This document shows, piece by piece, positions 35,982-44,576 of a DNA stretch of 64,000 nucleotides. The notes beneath the pieces were generated by a model. The model was not told the DNA's origin. It ran no database searches and was given only the letters and a program-made list of their open reading frames with translations. The position numbers and the translations under genes are program-made. Source of the stretch: Natrinema salifodinae (GTDB lineage Archaea; Halobacteriota; Halobacteria; Halobacteriales; Natrialbaceae); NCBI RefSeq assembly GCF_900110455.1, contig NZ_FOIS01000004.1:62001-126000 (forward strand), given 5' to 3'. The stretch's first letter is position 1. Each line of letters starts with the position of its first letter.

Positions 35982-36524
35982 CTACCGGTCGTTCGGCAGC
36001 AGATCCATGTGAACGACCGCCTGGTACTGGGTGTCGGTCCCCTCCGAGAGGCGCTTGAGTAGCGCCGCCGCGTTCGGGACGCTCTCGGGCAGTTCGAACG
36101 GGTCGTTCTCGTCCTCTCCCCGTCGCTTGCAGAGCTTGACGAACGCCGCCAGGTTCTCGGTGACTCCCGACCGGACGTAGACCACGCCGACATCGCGGTC
36201 GAGTCGCTCTCGCCAGTCCTCGATCACGGGCTCGATCGCGCGGCGGGGCTGTTGCATGCGCTCGGCCAACTCCTCGGCGTCGACGTCGACGGCCGCCTCC
36301 TCGCCCAGTCCGTCGAAGACCGCTTGGAGGTCGTCCGTCTGCTCTTCGATCGACGGCGCGTCGGCCTCCGCGTCGAGCAACTCGGCGACGGCCTCGACCT
36401 CCTCGCGCCGGACCGCGACGGGGTAGACGAAGTCGTGGGTCTCCTTCGGCAGCGCGTACGACTGCCCCTCGACGCCCTGATCGCCGGTTCCGGACCGGCC
36501 CAACATCAAGTCGAGAATTCCCAT
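35982..36524 (-). CDS. hypothetical haloarchaeal protein
   Basis: 180 aa, soluble and acidic. The start MGILDLMLGRSGTGDQG is a short hydrophobic stretch; the rest looks mainly helical (AVAELLDAEADAPSIEEQ, LAERMQQPRRAIEPVIED) with a C-terminal part FVKLCKRRGEDEN. I do not recognise the family. It is the last gene of a minus-strand run after the SprT-like gene (57-base gap). Confidence 0.65.
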   Translation of the reverse strand: MGILDLMLGRSGTGDQGVEGQSYALPKETHDFVYPVAVRREEVEAVAELLDAEADAPSIEEQTDDLQAVFDGLGEEAAVDVDAEELAERMQQPRRAIEPVIEDWRERLDRDVGVVYVRSGVTENLAAFVKLCKRRGEDENDPFELPESVPNAAALLKRLSEGTDTQYQAVVHMDLLPNDR

Positions 36525-36581
36525 ATCTGAACGGGGTATCGAGAGGTGAATAAGTGTTCCGTGGTCGAGACGACGGCGGCG

Positions 36582-37175
36582 CTACCAGTCGTCGCCGAGC
36601 GCCGCCTTCGCGCCGCCGTAGCCGCTCGCGGTCGTCCAGATCCGCCCGCTGGCCGCGTGCTCGACCTCGTAGGAGCCGCCGCAGGCGCCACAGCGGTACC
36701 GATCGGGCGCTTTCACCGGCTTCGAGGCGCGGTGGCGCTTTGCGGTCCAGTCGCAGTCGGCCCCGAGACACCGGAGGACGTACCGCGGGTCCGCGAACTC
36801 CTCGCAGTGGCGCGGCGCGTCCAGCCGCGCGGCCGCCTCGCGGAAGCGCGCGCCGTGGCCGGACTCGCCGAAGCGCTGGAACTCCCAGGCGTGGACGAGT
36901 TCGTGGCGGACGATCCCGGCGAACGCCGGCCACTCGTAGCGCTCGTAGGCTCGCCTGGCGAGCACAATCGTCGCCGTCTCGCGGGCGGCGTCCCAGCGAC
37001 ACGCGCCGGCGCGGCGCTTCGCGCGTTTCGAAACAGTCCACTCGAGGGCGGCGAGGTCGACAGCTAGGTCGTACTCGTCGACGACCTCGCGGGCGTGGAT
37101 CCGCGCGCGGGCGAGGATCTCGTCCGCGAGCGTCAGTCGTTCGCCGTCGGTCACGTACGGGCCGATGGAACGCAA
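36582..37175 (-). CDS. SprT-like zinc metalloprotease family protein
   Basis: 197 aa. The HExxH zinc motif is IVRHELVHAWEFQRF near residue 91, with a third His in GHGARF about 15 residues later. A C-terminal zinc ribbon is formed by RCLGADC and CGACGGSYEV. This is the SprT/Spartan pattern; eukaryotic Spartan cleaves DNA-protein crosslinks. A role in crosslink repair is inferred only by family. It lies between two other minus-strand genes with short gaps. Confidence 0.85.
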   Translation of the reverse strand: MRSIGPYVTDGERLTLADEILARARIHAREVVDEYDLAVDLAALEWTVSKRAKRRAGACRWDAARETATIVLARRAYERYEWPAFAGIVRHELVHAWEFQRFGESGHGARFREAAARLDAPRHCEEFADPRYVLRCLGADCDWTAKRHRASKPVKAPDRYRCGACGGSYEVEHAASGRIWTTASGYGGAKAALGDDW

Positions 37176-37239
37176 ACGGGGACCGAAGGGCTTTCGATTC
37201 CGCCGATGGGGGACCGTCGACCCGGTGGGCCGGACGGCT

Positions 37240-37851
37240 CTATGACGAACGGCGGAATCCGTCTCCGTCCTCGATCAGTGCTTCGAGCGCCGCGACGACC
37301 CGGTCGCGTTCGTCCTCGCGAACGACAAGGCTCTGCTCGAGTTGTAGCCCGCCCCGATCGCCCCGCGCGAGCCAGTTGACGAAGTTGTTCGGGCTGGCAC
37401 CGGCGTACGGTCCGTCCGAAACCGCCTCGACCGGGGGCGTGACCGCCGCGTCGAGTCGATCGCTGACGCAGCGTTTGACTGCGAGGTCGATCCCGCCGCC
37501 GACGACGACCCGATCGCCGGCGAGCCCGTGCAGGCTGATCACGGTCTCGAAGCCCCGATCGGCGATCGTCTCGAGCAGCGGGTACTCGTCCGGACCGATC
37601 GCCGAGGAGGGCGGGTGCCACAGGTCGAACTCCTCGCCGTCTTCGTGGTAGCCGAGACACGCCCAACAGCTGGCGTCGGACAGCCGGGTCGCGAGTTCGA
37701 GCGCCTGCTCGGCTGTTCCCGGTTCGACCCGCCCGCCGTGTGCGGCACAGACCAGCACCTCGTCGTTCGATCCGTCGTCGTAGAGGAATTCGGAGTAGTG
37801 TCCCGTATCGGTCCGCTCGAGCGGTTGCGTCGTGATGGTCGGCCGTGACAC
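37240..37851 (-). CDS. poly-gamma-glutamate hydrolase family protein
   Basis: 203 aa. The zinc-site pattern AAHGGRVEPGTAEQA near residue 37 and VISLHGLAG near residue 105 match the phage-type poly-gamma-glutamate hydrolase family (a carboxypeptidase-like fold). No signal peptide is visible, so it acts inside the cell unless exported otherwise. Some haloarchaea make poly-gamma-glutamate, but no synthase is in this window. The substrate is uncertain. Confidence 0.8.
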   Translation of the reverse strand: MSRPTITTQPLERTDTGHYSEFLYDDGSNDEVLVCAAHGGRVEPGTAEQALELATRLSDASCWACLGYHEDGEEFDLWHPPSSAIGPDEYPLLETIADRGFETVISLHGLAGDRVVVGGGIDLAVKRCVSDRLDAAVTPPVEAVSDGPYAGASPNNFVNWLARGDRGGLQLEQSLVVREDERDRVVAALEALIEDGDGFRRSS

Positions 37852-37937
37852 GGACGCAGCCTATGACGGACGGGAGGATAACTGTTCGACCCGCGGGAGC
37901 CGGGTGCGAACGACGGCGGCGACGCGCTCCCGCCCGT

Positions 37938-37968
37938 TGTTAGTAACTAATCTGCGAATAGTTAGTAA
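37938..37968 (+). promoter_or_regulatory. candidate operator with TTAGTA repeats before the CDF gene
   Basis: TTAGTAACTAA (37940-37950) is a near-perfect palindrome, and ATAGTTAGTAA follows at 37958-37968, about two helical turns away. A TATA-like ATTAATAAG at about 38003 lies 26-33 bases before the ATG at 38036. The sites lie upstream of the TATA box, where an activator or a metal regulator could bind. Function is inferred only from position. Confidence 0.35.
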
Positions 37969-38035
37969 GAACGGTGCATAATACGGCGTCTAATAGCAGC
38001 TGGATTAATAAGCGAGTACCTCCGAGATCGAACTA

Positions 38036-39013
38036 ATGAGTCCCCACGAGTCGGCGCACGCCCACGACGACTCGCCCTCCCGCGACGATCACGGTCACGG
38101 GCACGAACACGATCATAGCCACGGTCACGGACACGGCGACGGGAACACGAGCAGCCGCAAGCTCGCCGCGGTCTCGCTCATCAACGTCGTCGGCTTCGTC
38201 GTCGAACTCGCCGGCGGCCTGGCGTTCGGTTCGGTCGCGCTCATCAGCGACGCCATCCACATGCTCTTCGACGCGCTAGCGTACGTGATGGCCTTCGCGG
38301 CGGCCTACGTCGCCGAGCACTACGGCGAGGGCGAGCGCTGGACGTACGGTCTCCACCGCCTCGAGCCGTTCGCCGCGTTCGTCAACGGACTGTTGCTTCT
38401 GCCGATGGTCGGGTTCATCCTCTGGGAGTCGTATCACCGGTTCCTCGAGCCCGTCGCCATCGGCACCGCTCCGACGCTCGCGATCGCGACGGGCGGCCTG
38501 CTGGTCAACGTCGGTTCGGTCGCCGTCCTCCACGGCGACGCGATGAGTCTCAACGAGCGGGGCGCGTTCTACCACCTGCTGGGCGACGCCGGCGGCTCCG
38601 TCGCCGTCATCGTCTCCGTGCTCGTCGTCGAGTGGACCGGGCACCGGATCGTCGACCCGATCACCGCGGCCCTGATCGCCGCCGTCGTGGCCTGGTCGGC
38701 CGTCAGAGTCCTGCGCGGCAGCGGCGAGATCTTCTTCCTGAAGACGCCCCTGGAGAGCGACGAGATCCGCGGGCACATCCGCGAGCTCGACGGCGTCGAT
38801 CGGGTCGACGACTTCCACGCCTGGCAGATCTGCAGCCAGATCACGGTCGCGACGGTCCACCTCGAAACGGGCGTCGAGACGATGACGGAAGCGGAGTCGG
38901 TGGTTGACCGCGTCCACGACGAACTCGCCCACCACGGCGTCGATCACGCGACCGTCGAGGTATCGCCCAGCTACACCGATCGCGACGTGTATCTGGATAC
39001 GCACTGCCACTGA
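38036..39013 (+). CDS. cation diffusion facilitator (zinc/cobalt-type efflux transporter)
   Basis: 325 aa. A His-rich N-terminus (HGHEHDHSHGHGHG, residues about 20-40) is followed by six membrane helices. The metal-site pairs are visible in helix II (DAIHMLFDALAY) and helix V (HLLGDAGGSVAVI). A cytoplasmic domain of about 90 residues ends in VEVSPSYTDRDV. CDF proteins export Zn, Co, Cd or related ions against protons. The metal is most likely zinc by motif type. The leaderless promoter and repeats upstream suggest metal-dependent control. Confidence 0.95.
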   Translation: MSPHESAHAHDDSPSRDDHGHGHEHDHSHGHGHGDGNTSSRKLAAVSLINVVGFVVELAGGLAFGSVALISDAIHMLFDALAYVMAFAAAYVAEHYGEGERWTYGLHRLEPFAAFVNGLLLLPMVGFILWESYHRFLEPVAIGTAPTLAIATGGLLVNVGSVAVLHGDAMSLNERGAFYHLLGDAGGSVAVIVSVLVVEWTGHRIVDPITAALIAAVVAWSAVRVLRGSGEIFFLKTPLESDEIRGHIRELDGVDRVDDFHAWQICSQITVATVHLETGVETMTEAESVVDRVHDELAHHGVDHATVEVSPSYTDRDVYLDTHCH

Positions 39014-39052
39014 ACGTGGCGAGCTTCGAAGAAGAATCAGGAAAGCAGGAAC

Positions 39053-39850
39053 TCAGGCTTCGATCGCCAGGCCGGCTTCGGCGAGCGCGTCCTCGGTCGA
39101 GAGGTCGTCGTGGACGACGCCGGCGACCGCCCGCGCGATGGCCTCGGGGTTCTCGTGCTGGAAGATCGACCGGCCCATCGAGACGCCCGCGCCGCCGGCG
39201 TCCATCACGCCGCGGACCATCTCGATCGTCTGGCGGTCGGTGCCCTTCGAGCCGCCGGCGATGACGACCGGAAGGCGAGTCGATTCGACGACGTGCTGAA
39301 AGCTCTCGGCGTCGCCGCTGTAGCCCGTCTTGACGATGTCGGCGCCGACCTCCTCGGCGAGACGGACCGCGTGCCCGAGCGCTTCGGGGTCTTCGGGGTC
39401 GACGCCGGGGCCACGGGCGTAGGCCATCGCGAGCACGGGCATGCCGAGCCGTTCGGCCGCCGCGGTGACCTCGGAGAGCTGGGTGATCTGGTCGGGTTCG
39501 TGGTCGGAGCCGACGTTGATGTGGAAGGAGACGGCGTCGGCGCCGACGCGGACGGCCTCCTCGACGGTGCCGGTCATCCGTTTGTCACTCTCGTCGGGCC
39601 CGATCGTCGTCGAGCCGTTGAGGTGGACGATGTAGCCCTGGTCGTTTTTATTGTCGTGGACGCGGGGCGCGACGCCCTTCTGCGTGAGGACTGCGTCCGC
39701 GCCGCCGCTGGTCACGCCGTCGATGGTCGATTCGATGTCTTTCAGCCCCTGGACGGCGCCCATCGTGAGCCCGTGATCCATCGGGACGATCACGTAGGAG
39801 CCGTCTGTACCGATCCTGTCGAGTCGCGCGTCGATGCCTGTGGTAGTCAT
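39053..39850 (-). CDS. 2-amino-3,7-dideoxy-D-threo-hept-6-ulosonate (ADH) synthase
   Basis: 265 aa, class I aldolase of the DhnA/archaeal FBA family. It makes the ADH precursor of 3-dehydroquinate from aspartate semialdehyde and a deoxy-ketohexose phosphate. The start DGSYVIVPMDHGLTMG and the Schiff-base part DIVKTGYSGD near residue 170 fit the family. It could also be a fructose-bisphosphate aldolase by sequence alone, but its place as last gene of the trpCBA operon (24 bases after trpA) favours the aromatic role. Confidence 0.88.
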   Translation of the reverse strand: MTTTGIDARLDRIGTDGSYVIVPMDHGLTMGAVQGLKDIESTIDGVTSGGADAVLTQKGVAPRVHDNKNDQGYIVHLNGSTTIGPDESDKRMTGTVEEAVRVGADAVSFHINVGSDHEPDQITQLSEVTAAAERLGMPVLAMAYARGPGVDPEDPEALGHAVRLAEEVGADIVKTGYSGDAESFQHVVESTRLPVVIAGGSKGTDRQTIEMVRGVMDAGGAGVSMGRSIFQHENPEAIARAVAGVVHDDLSTEDALAEAGLAIEA

Positions 39851-39874
39851 TGCGAGTTTGTAGCAAGCTTGTGG

Positions 39875-40801
39875 TTATGGCTGTTCTGGTTCCGGTGTAT
39901 CTTCCGTATCGACCGTGATAGAGTCCGCGCCGCGGCGCGCGCCTCGCTTGAGTTCGCGGGCCTTGGCCTCGAGTCGGTCGACCGCGTCGCTCGGGTCGTC
40001 GCTCGAAGCGATGTTCTGAGACTCCGTTTCAGTGCCCGCTGAGCCGTGCTCAGCGATGATGTCCACGAGCGCGCTGCCGACGATGACGCCGTCCGCGCCC
40101 GATTCGACGATTTCGGCGGCGTGGTCGCCCTCGCTGACGCCGAAGCCGACCGCCTTGGGCACGTCGTACTCGGAGAGGCGCGCCAGGCTGTCGTGGGTCG
40201 CGGTCGAGACGTTTTCGCGTGCGCCCGTGGTTCCGAGGCGGGCCTGGACGTAGGCGAAGCCCGAAACCTGCGACATGATAGCATCGAGGCGCTCGCCCTC
40301 GGTCGTCGGCGCGATGATGAAGACGAGATCGAGCCCGTTGTCGTCGCAGGCCCGACGCAGCGGGTCGGCCTCCTCGGCGGGGAGGTCGGGGACGATGATT
40401 CCCGAGAGGCCCGCGTCGGCCGCCCGTTCCACAAAGGGCCGCACGTCGGGTTCCGAACCGTACTGGAGGATCATGTTGTAGTAGGTCATCACCAGCAGCG
40501 GCGCCTCCGTCTCGAGGTCGTCGACCAACTCGAAGAACCCCTCGGGGGTCGTGCCGGCCTCGAGCGCGCGGTTGATCGCCCCCTGAATCGTCTGCCCCTC
40601 CGCGATCGGCTCCGAGAACGGCAGGCCGAGTTCGATCAGATCCGAGCCGCCCCGATCCAGGGCCTCGACGTACTCCTTGGTGTCCGCGAGGGACGGATCG
40701 CCGGCGGTGATATAGGTGATCAGCGCCGGGTGGTTCTCGCGGACGGCCGCTTCGACGTCGCTGTCGTATTCGCCGGGGGCGGATCGCGATTCGTCGCTCA
40801 C
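39875..40801 (-). CDS. trpA: tryptophan synthase alpha subunit
   Basis: 308 aa. TrpA cleaves indole-3-glycerol phosphate to indole, which passes to TrpB. The catalytic Glu is in [11 protein letters not shown] near residue 58. The second catalytic acid, Asp60 of E. coli, is Glu here (PIAEG). This conservative change seems usual in haloarchaea. The phosphate loop GVSEGDHA and [10 protein letters not shown] are present. About 30 acidic residues extend the C-terminus. Its first four bases overlap the end of trpB (40798-40801). Confidence 0.96.
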   Translation of the reverse strand: MSDESRSAPGEYDSDVEAAVRENHPALITYITAGDPSLADTKEYVEALDRGGSDLIELGLPFSEPIAEGQTIQGAINRALEAGTTPEGFFELVDDLETEAPLLVMTYYNMILQYGSEPDVRPFVERAADAGLSGIIVPDLPAEEADPLRRACDDNGLDLVFIIAPTTEGERLDAIMSQVSGFAYVQARLGTTGARENVSTATHDSLARLSEYDVPKAVGFGVSEGDHAAEIVESGADGVIVGSALVDIIAEHGSAGTETESQNIASSDDPSDAVDRLEAKARELKRGARRGADSITVDTEDTPEPEQP

Positions 40802-42075
40802 GAGTCGAACACCTCCACGTCCGGCGCGGCCGCAAGGTCGCGTTTCTCGGTCTCCTCGAGAACGGTCTCCAAGTCCTTGTCGCCGCGCCCGGAGACGGTG
40901 ACGACGACCAGGTCGCCGAGGTCCTCGTGGGCTTCTTCCAAGTACCCCAGGGCGTGGCTCGACTCCAACGCCGGGATGATCCCCTCGAGTCTGGAGAGCC
41001 GGTGGAAGCCGTTGAGCGCGGCCTCGTCGTCGACGCTCGTCGGTGTCACGCGACCGGTCTCGACGAGATGCGAGAGCTCCGGCCCGACGCCGGCGTAGTC
41101 CAGCCCCGCGCTGACGCTGTGGGACTCGACGATCTGGCCGTCCGTGCTCTGGAGGAGTTTCGTCATCGCGCCGTGGAGGACGCCGTCGGTCCCCGTCGAG
41201 AGCGTCGCGGAGTTTGGCGCGACGGCCTCTTCCTCGTCGATCTCGAGACTCGAGCCGCCGGCTTCCACGGCGACGAGGTCGACCTCTTCATCGGGAACGA
41301 AGGCGTGGAACGTCCCCATCGTGTTCGAACCGCCGCCGGCGCAGGCGACGACGCTGTCGGGAAGCCGACCCGCCTGCTCGCGGACCTGTTCGCGGGCCTC
41401 CTGGCCGATGACAGCCTGGAAGTCCCGGACCAGCTTCGGGAACGGGTGCGGGCCGACGACTGAGCCGATCACGTAGTGCGTCCGCTCGACGGTCGTCGCC
41501 CAGTCGCGCATCGTCTCGTTGATCGCCTCCTTCAGGGTCCCGCTGCCGGTCTCGACGGGATTGACCTCGGCCCCGTTCATCCGCATCCGGTAGACGTTCG
41601 GCCGCTGGCGGTTGACGTCCGTCCGGCCCATGTAGATCTCACAGGGCATATCGAGGTGGGCCGCAGCCATCGCCGTCGCGGTGCCGTGTTGCCCGGCGCC
41701 GGTCTCGGCGATGATCCGCTCCTTGCCCATGTACTTGGCCAGCAGGACCTGGCCGAGTGCGTTGTTCAACTTGTGCGCGCCGCCGTGGACCAGGTCCTCG
41801 CGCTTGAGGTAGACTTCGCGGTCGTAGCGTTCGCTCAGCCGGTCGGCGCGCTGGAGCGGCGTCGGCCGGCCGCCGAAGTCCCGCATCCGCTCGCGGAACT
41901 CGTCCATGAAGCCGTCCTCGTTCTCGAGGACGTACCGCTCGTAGGCGTCCTCGAGTTCCTGCAGGGCCGGCATCAGCGCCTCGGGGACGTACTGGCCACC
42001 GTAGTCGCCGAAGGTACCCGTGCCCGCCTGCCCGGTGTCGCTCTCGCCGTCGCGGTCGCGCTCGCCTGTACTCAT
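40798..42075 (-). CDS. trpB: tryptophan synthase beta subunit
   Basis: 425 aa, PLP enzyme joining indole and serine to tryptophan. The PLP Lys lies in [14 protein letters not shown] near residue 105, the phosphate loop in [12 protein letters not shown] near residue 245, and the start [17 protein letters not shown] is typical of TrpB1. The first 20 residues are an acidic halophile extension. Second gene of the trp operon, 49 bases after trpC. Confidence 0.97.
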   Translation of the reverse strand: MSTGERDRDGESDTGQAGTGTFGDYGGQYVPEALMPALQELEDAYERYVLENEDGFMDEFRERMRDFGGRPTPLQRADRLSERYDREVYLKREDLVHGGAHKLNNALGQVLLAKYMGKERIIAETGAGQHGTATAMAAAHLDMPCEIYMGRTDVNRQRPNVYRMRMNGAEVNPVETGSGTLKEAINETMRDWATTVERTHYVIGSVVGPHPFPKLVRDFQAVIGQEAREQVREQAGRLPDSVVACAGGGSNTMGTFHAFVPDEEVDLVAVEAGGSSLEIDEEEAVAPNSATLSTGTDGVLHGAMTKLLQSTDGQIVESHSVSAGLDYAGVGPELSHLVETGRVTPTSVDDEAALNGFHRLSRLEGIIPALESSHALGYLEEAHEDLGDLVVVTVSGRGDKDLETVLEETEKRDLAAAPDVEVFDS

Positions 42076-42124
42076 GTCTGAATCGCTCCGTCGTGGTCGT
42101 TGTCGTACTCGTTCATGTCGTCTC

Positions 42125-42928
42125 TCACTCCGTCGATTCCGATCGCGGCTCCGACTCCGCTTCCGCCCGCGCGAGCCGCCGCGTGTTCTCGGTCACGTCG
42201 CTATCGCCCGCGCCGTGGTCCATGATGGCGCTGCCGACCAGCAACGCGTCGGCACCGGCTTCGCGCATCTGCCGGACGTCGGCCGGCGACGAGATCCCGC
42301 TCTCGGCGATCAGCGTTACGTCATCGGGTACGTGGGGAGCGACCGACTCGAAGGTTTCGAGGTCCACCTCGAGCTGTGCCAGGTCGCGGTTGTTCACGCC
42401 GATGAGGTCCGCGCCCGCCTCGACGGCGGCCTCGAGTTCCGCGCGGTCGTGGACCTCGACCAGCGGCTGGAACCCGCGCTCGCGAGCCGCGGCGATCAGG
42501 CCGTCGAGATCCTCGACGAACCTGGCGATCAACAGCAGCAGGTCGGCCTCGACGACGTCCATCCCGTCCTCGTCGAGGACGAAGTCCTTCCGCAGGACGG
42601 GGACGTCGACGGCCTGGCGGACGCGAGTCAGCGCCTCCGGCGAGCCGCCGAAGTGGGTCGGCTCCGTAAGGACGGAAATCGCCGCCGCGCCGCCGTCGAC
42701 CATCGCTTGTGCGAGTTCCACGGGGTCGTCCGCCCGAGTTCCGTCGGCCGTCGGACTCGTCGGCTTCACCTCCGCAACGATCGGGACTCGCCCGTCGGCC
42801 TCGGCCCGGGCCACCGCGTCGGGTAGCGAGCGCGCGTCGACGGCCACCTGACCGTCGCCGCCCGACCGCTCCCGCGCGGCCGCAAGGATCGACTGCACCG
42901 CGGGCGCCAGCTCCGTCTCGGAGTTCAT
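42125..42928 (-). CDS. trpC: indole-3-glycerol-phosphate synthase
   Basis: 267 aa. Catalytic residues are in [14 protein letters not shown] (Lys), [14 protein letters not shown] (Lys) and the C-terminal [11 protein letters not shown] and LLVGSAIMD strands of the TIM barrel. The start at 42928 (MNSETELAP) was chosen because it matches the family and sits just behind the operator; the longer frame to 42958 would run through the TGTACA sites. First gene of the operon trpC-trpB-trpA-ADH synthase. Confidence 0.96.
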   Translation of the reverse strand: MNSETELAPAVQSILAAARERSGGDGQVAVDARSLPDAVARAEADGRVPIVAEVKPTSPTADGTRADDPVELAQAMVDGGAAAISVLTEPTHFGGSPEALTRVRQAVDVPVLRKDFVLDEDGMDVVEADLLLLIARFVEDLDGLIAAARERGFQPLVEVHDRAELEAAVEAGADLIGVNNRDLAQLEVDLETFESVAPHVPDDVTLIAESGISSPADVRQMREAGADALLVGSAIMDHGAGDSDVTENTRRLARAEAESEPRSESTE

Positions 42929-42931
42929 TGT

Positions 42932-42957
42932 TGTACATCGACGTACGCATATGTACA
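42932..42957 (-). promoter_or_regulatory. trp operator: three GTAC-centred sites 10 bases apart
   Basis: TGTACA (42932-42937), CGTACG (42942-42947) and TGTACA (42952-42957) have GTAC cores starting at 42933, 42943 and 42953, exactly one helical turn apart. The array starts four bases before the trpC ATG at 42928 and overlaps a TATA-like ACATATG about 24 bases upstream. In Methanothermobacter the regulator TrpY binds TGTACA boxes at trp promoters. A similar repressor here is inferred; no such regulator gene is seen in the window. Confidence 0.6.
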
Positions 42958-43060
42958 AAAGGCTTGCGTCATTCGGATGTGCAAGACGGGACCGATGCGG
43001 CGGGCCCCTTTAAGAACGAGGACCGGCGCCTATTCAAGTCCGGATCGCCTACGAACGGGT

Positions 43061-43531
43061 ATGGAGGACGTTACGGACGCCGGAATTTACGTGCGGGAGT
43101 CGCCGTACCTCGACCGGTACGTCGAGATCGGAGCCGCCAGCGGGCGGGTCCTCAGCGTCTCCTTCCCCGACGTGCCTGAGGACGACGCCGACGACGACCA
43201 TCCCGTCCTCGATCGGGTCTTCGAGTACCTCGACGGGCTGGAGCCGGTCACCTTCGACGACGTCCAGGTCGCGATGACCATGCCCACCGACCAGCGCGCG
43301 GTCTTGGAGCAGGTCCGCGAGATCCCCTACGGCGACCAGGTCGACGTCGATACCCTCGCGCGGATGACCCCCAACCTCGATCACGAGGACGAGGACGACG
43401 TCATCCTGGTCCGGACCGCGCTCGACGAGAACCCGGCACCGATCCTGATTCCGGACCACCGCGTGCGCGACGGCCCCAGCGCCGCGCCGCCGGACGTCGA
43501 ACAGAAGCTGCGTTCGATCGAGGAACTGTGA
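43061..43531 (+). CDS. alkyltransferase (MGMT)-like protein without active-site cysteine
   Basis: 156 aa. The C-terminal half follows the MGMT/Ogt DNA-alkyltransferase pattern: REIPYGDQVDVDTLAR, then DENPAPILIPDHRV. The active motif PCHRV reads PDHRV, so the methyl-accepting Cys is Asp132. The recognition helix, normally with the Arg finger, is acidic (DHEDEDDVILVRTAL). It therefore cannot repair O6-alkylguanine by the usual mechanism, and DNA binding is doubtful. It may be an alkyltransferase-like (ATL) relative or a repurposed fold. It is divergent from the trp operon. The start at 43061 precedes the conserved region best. Confidence 0.85.
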   Translation: MEDVTDAGIYVRESPYLDRYVEIGAASGRVLSVSFPDVPEDDADDDHPVLDRVFEYLDGLEPVTFDDVQVAMTMPTDQRAVLEQVREIPYGDQVDVDTLARMTPNLDHEDEDDVILVRTALDENPAPILIPDHRVRDGPSAAPPDVEQKLRSIEEL

Positions 43532-43678
43532 CGTCTCGGAGTCGGAGCCGCGCTCGTTCCGTCGCGACGACGCGGTGATCGCCGCTCGCTCTCGCGTGCA
43601 CTACTCACCCCTACGTTATCCCTTCGAGATAGGCCGGAAGTTAGTCTCACAAGTCGTCTTCTCGAGTTGACCCAGATA

Positions 43679-43909
43679 TTAACCGTCCGCGTCCGGATTT
43701 TCGTCGATGTGGTGCACTGCGGTCGGTGACAGGAGCCGACCGCTCGGCAGTTCCACCCATCCGTTCGCGAGCAGGCGTATCGCGCCCTCGTGCAACACCG
43801 TCTCGCTCTCCATATCGCCGTACACGACGGCGTCGTCGTACTCCTTTACGAACAGATCGCCTAGCTCGACGTCCGCGAGGTCGAGGGCCGATTCGGTGGA
43901 GATCACCAT
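43679..43909 (-). CDS. small hypothetical haloarchaeal protein
   Basis: 76 aa, starting MVISTESALDLADVE. It is acidic, soluble and beta-rich in appearance (DAVVYGDMESETVLHEG, WVELPSGRLLSPTAV). I do not recognise the family. A longer frame upstream to 44314 lies antisense-like within the Nudix gene and is not real. Single gene with a small upstream gap of 73 bases to the end of the Nudix gene, so co-transcription is possible. Confidence 0.55.
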   Translation of the reverse strand: MVISTESALDLADVELGDLFVKEYDDAVVYGDMESETVLHEGAIRLLANGWVELPSGRLLSPTAVHHIDENPDADG

Positions 43910-43982
43910 ATCGATGCCTTCCGCGTAGGGGTTGAAAAACGTCCGGCGGCGGCGAACGAACGCGCCGACGGGACGAACGCCC

Positions 43983-44576
43983 TCAGCGGTTGGAGCGGTC
44001 GACTTTCTCGGGCGCTTCGAAGTCCGTCGCCAGTTCGAGCAGTTGCACGAGAATGCGGCCCGTCGCGCCCCAGACGGTGTAGCCGTCGACGTGGAAGTAG
44101 TGAATGACGATGTCGCCGTAGTAGGGGTGATCGCGGCGCTCGTACTCGTAGTTGGCCGGATCGAGCAGCCCCGAAAGCGGGAGCACGACGATCTCGGCGA
44201 CTTCACGCCCGTCGCGTTCGTACTCGCGGTCCGGCACGTGCCCGACGAAGGGCGTGACCGCGTACTCGGATATCGTCCGGATGTCGTCCAGTTGGCCGAC
44301 GATCTCCGCCTCATCGCGCTCGAGGCCGATCTCCTCGTTGGCCTCCCGAAGCGCGGTATCGAGGATCGTCTCGTCCTCCGGCTCGGCTCCGCCCCCGGGG
44401 AAGCTCATCTGTCCCGGGTGCTCGCCGAGGTCGTCGGCCCGCCTGGTAAAGAGCAGGTGATCCTCGCCGTCGCGGTCGACGATCGGTGCGAGCACGGCCG
44501 CGTCGTACGGCTGATCGTCGATCTCGGCCGGTTCGTGAGTCGCGACCGGGTCGAGCGTCAGTCTCCGTCGCGTCAT
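43983..44576 (-). CDS. Nudix hydrolase, CoA pyrophosphatase type
   Basis: 197 aa. The full Nudix box G-x5-E-x7-REUxEExGU is present: GGGAEPEDET followed by ALREANEEIGL near residue 65. Flanking parts (HPGQMSFPGG before the box, typical of CoA-type NudL) suggest hydrolysis of coenzyme A to phosphopantetheine and 3',5'-ADP, but other nucleoside diphosphates are possible. The start overlaps the end of the DUF7109-like gene by four bases, so the two are translated as a unit. Confidence 0.9.
   Translation of the reverse strand: MTRRRLTLDPVATHEPAEIDDQPYDAAVLAPIVDRDGEDHLLFTRRADDLGEHPGQMSFPGGGAEPEDETILDTALREANEEIGLERDEAEIVGQLDDIRTISEYAVTPFVGHVPDREYERDGREVAEIVVLPLSGLLDPANYEYERRDHPYYGDIVIHYFHVDGYTVWGATGRILVQLLELATDFEAPEKVDRSNR

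Noticed and set aside
43679-44314. Long form of the small gene at 43679-43909
   Set aside because: The N-terminal 135 codons are an antisense-like shadow of the Nudix gene.
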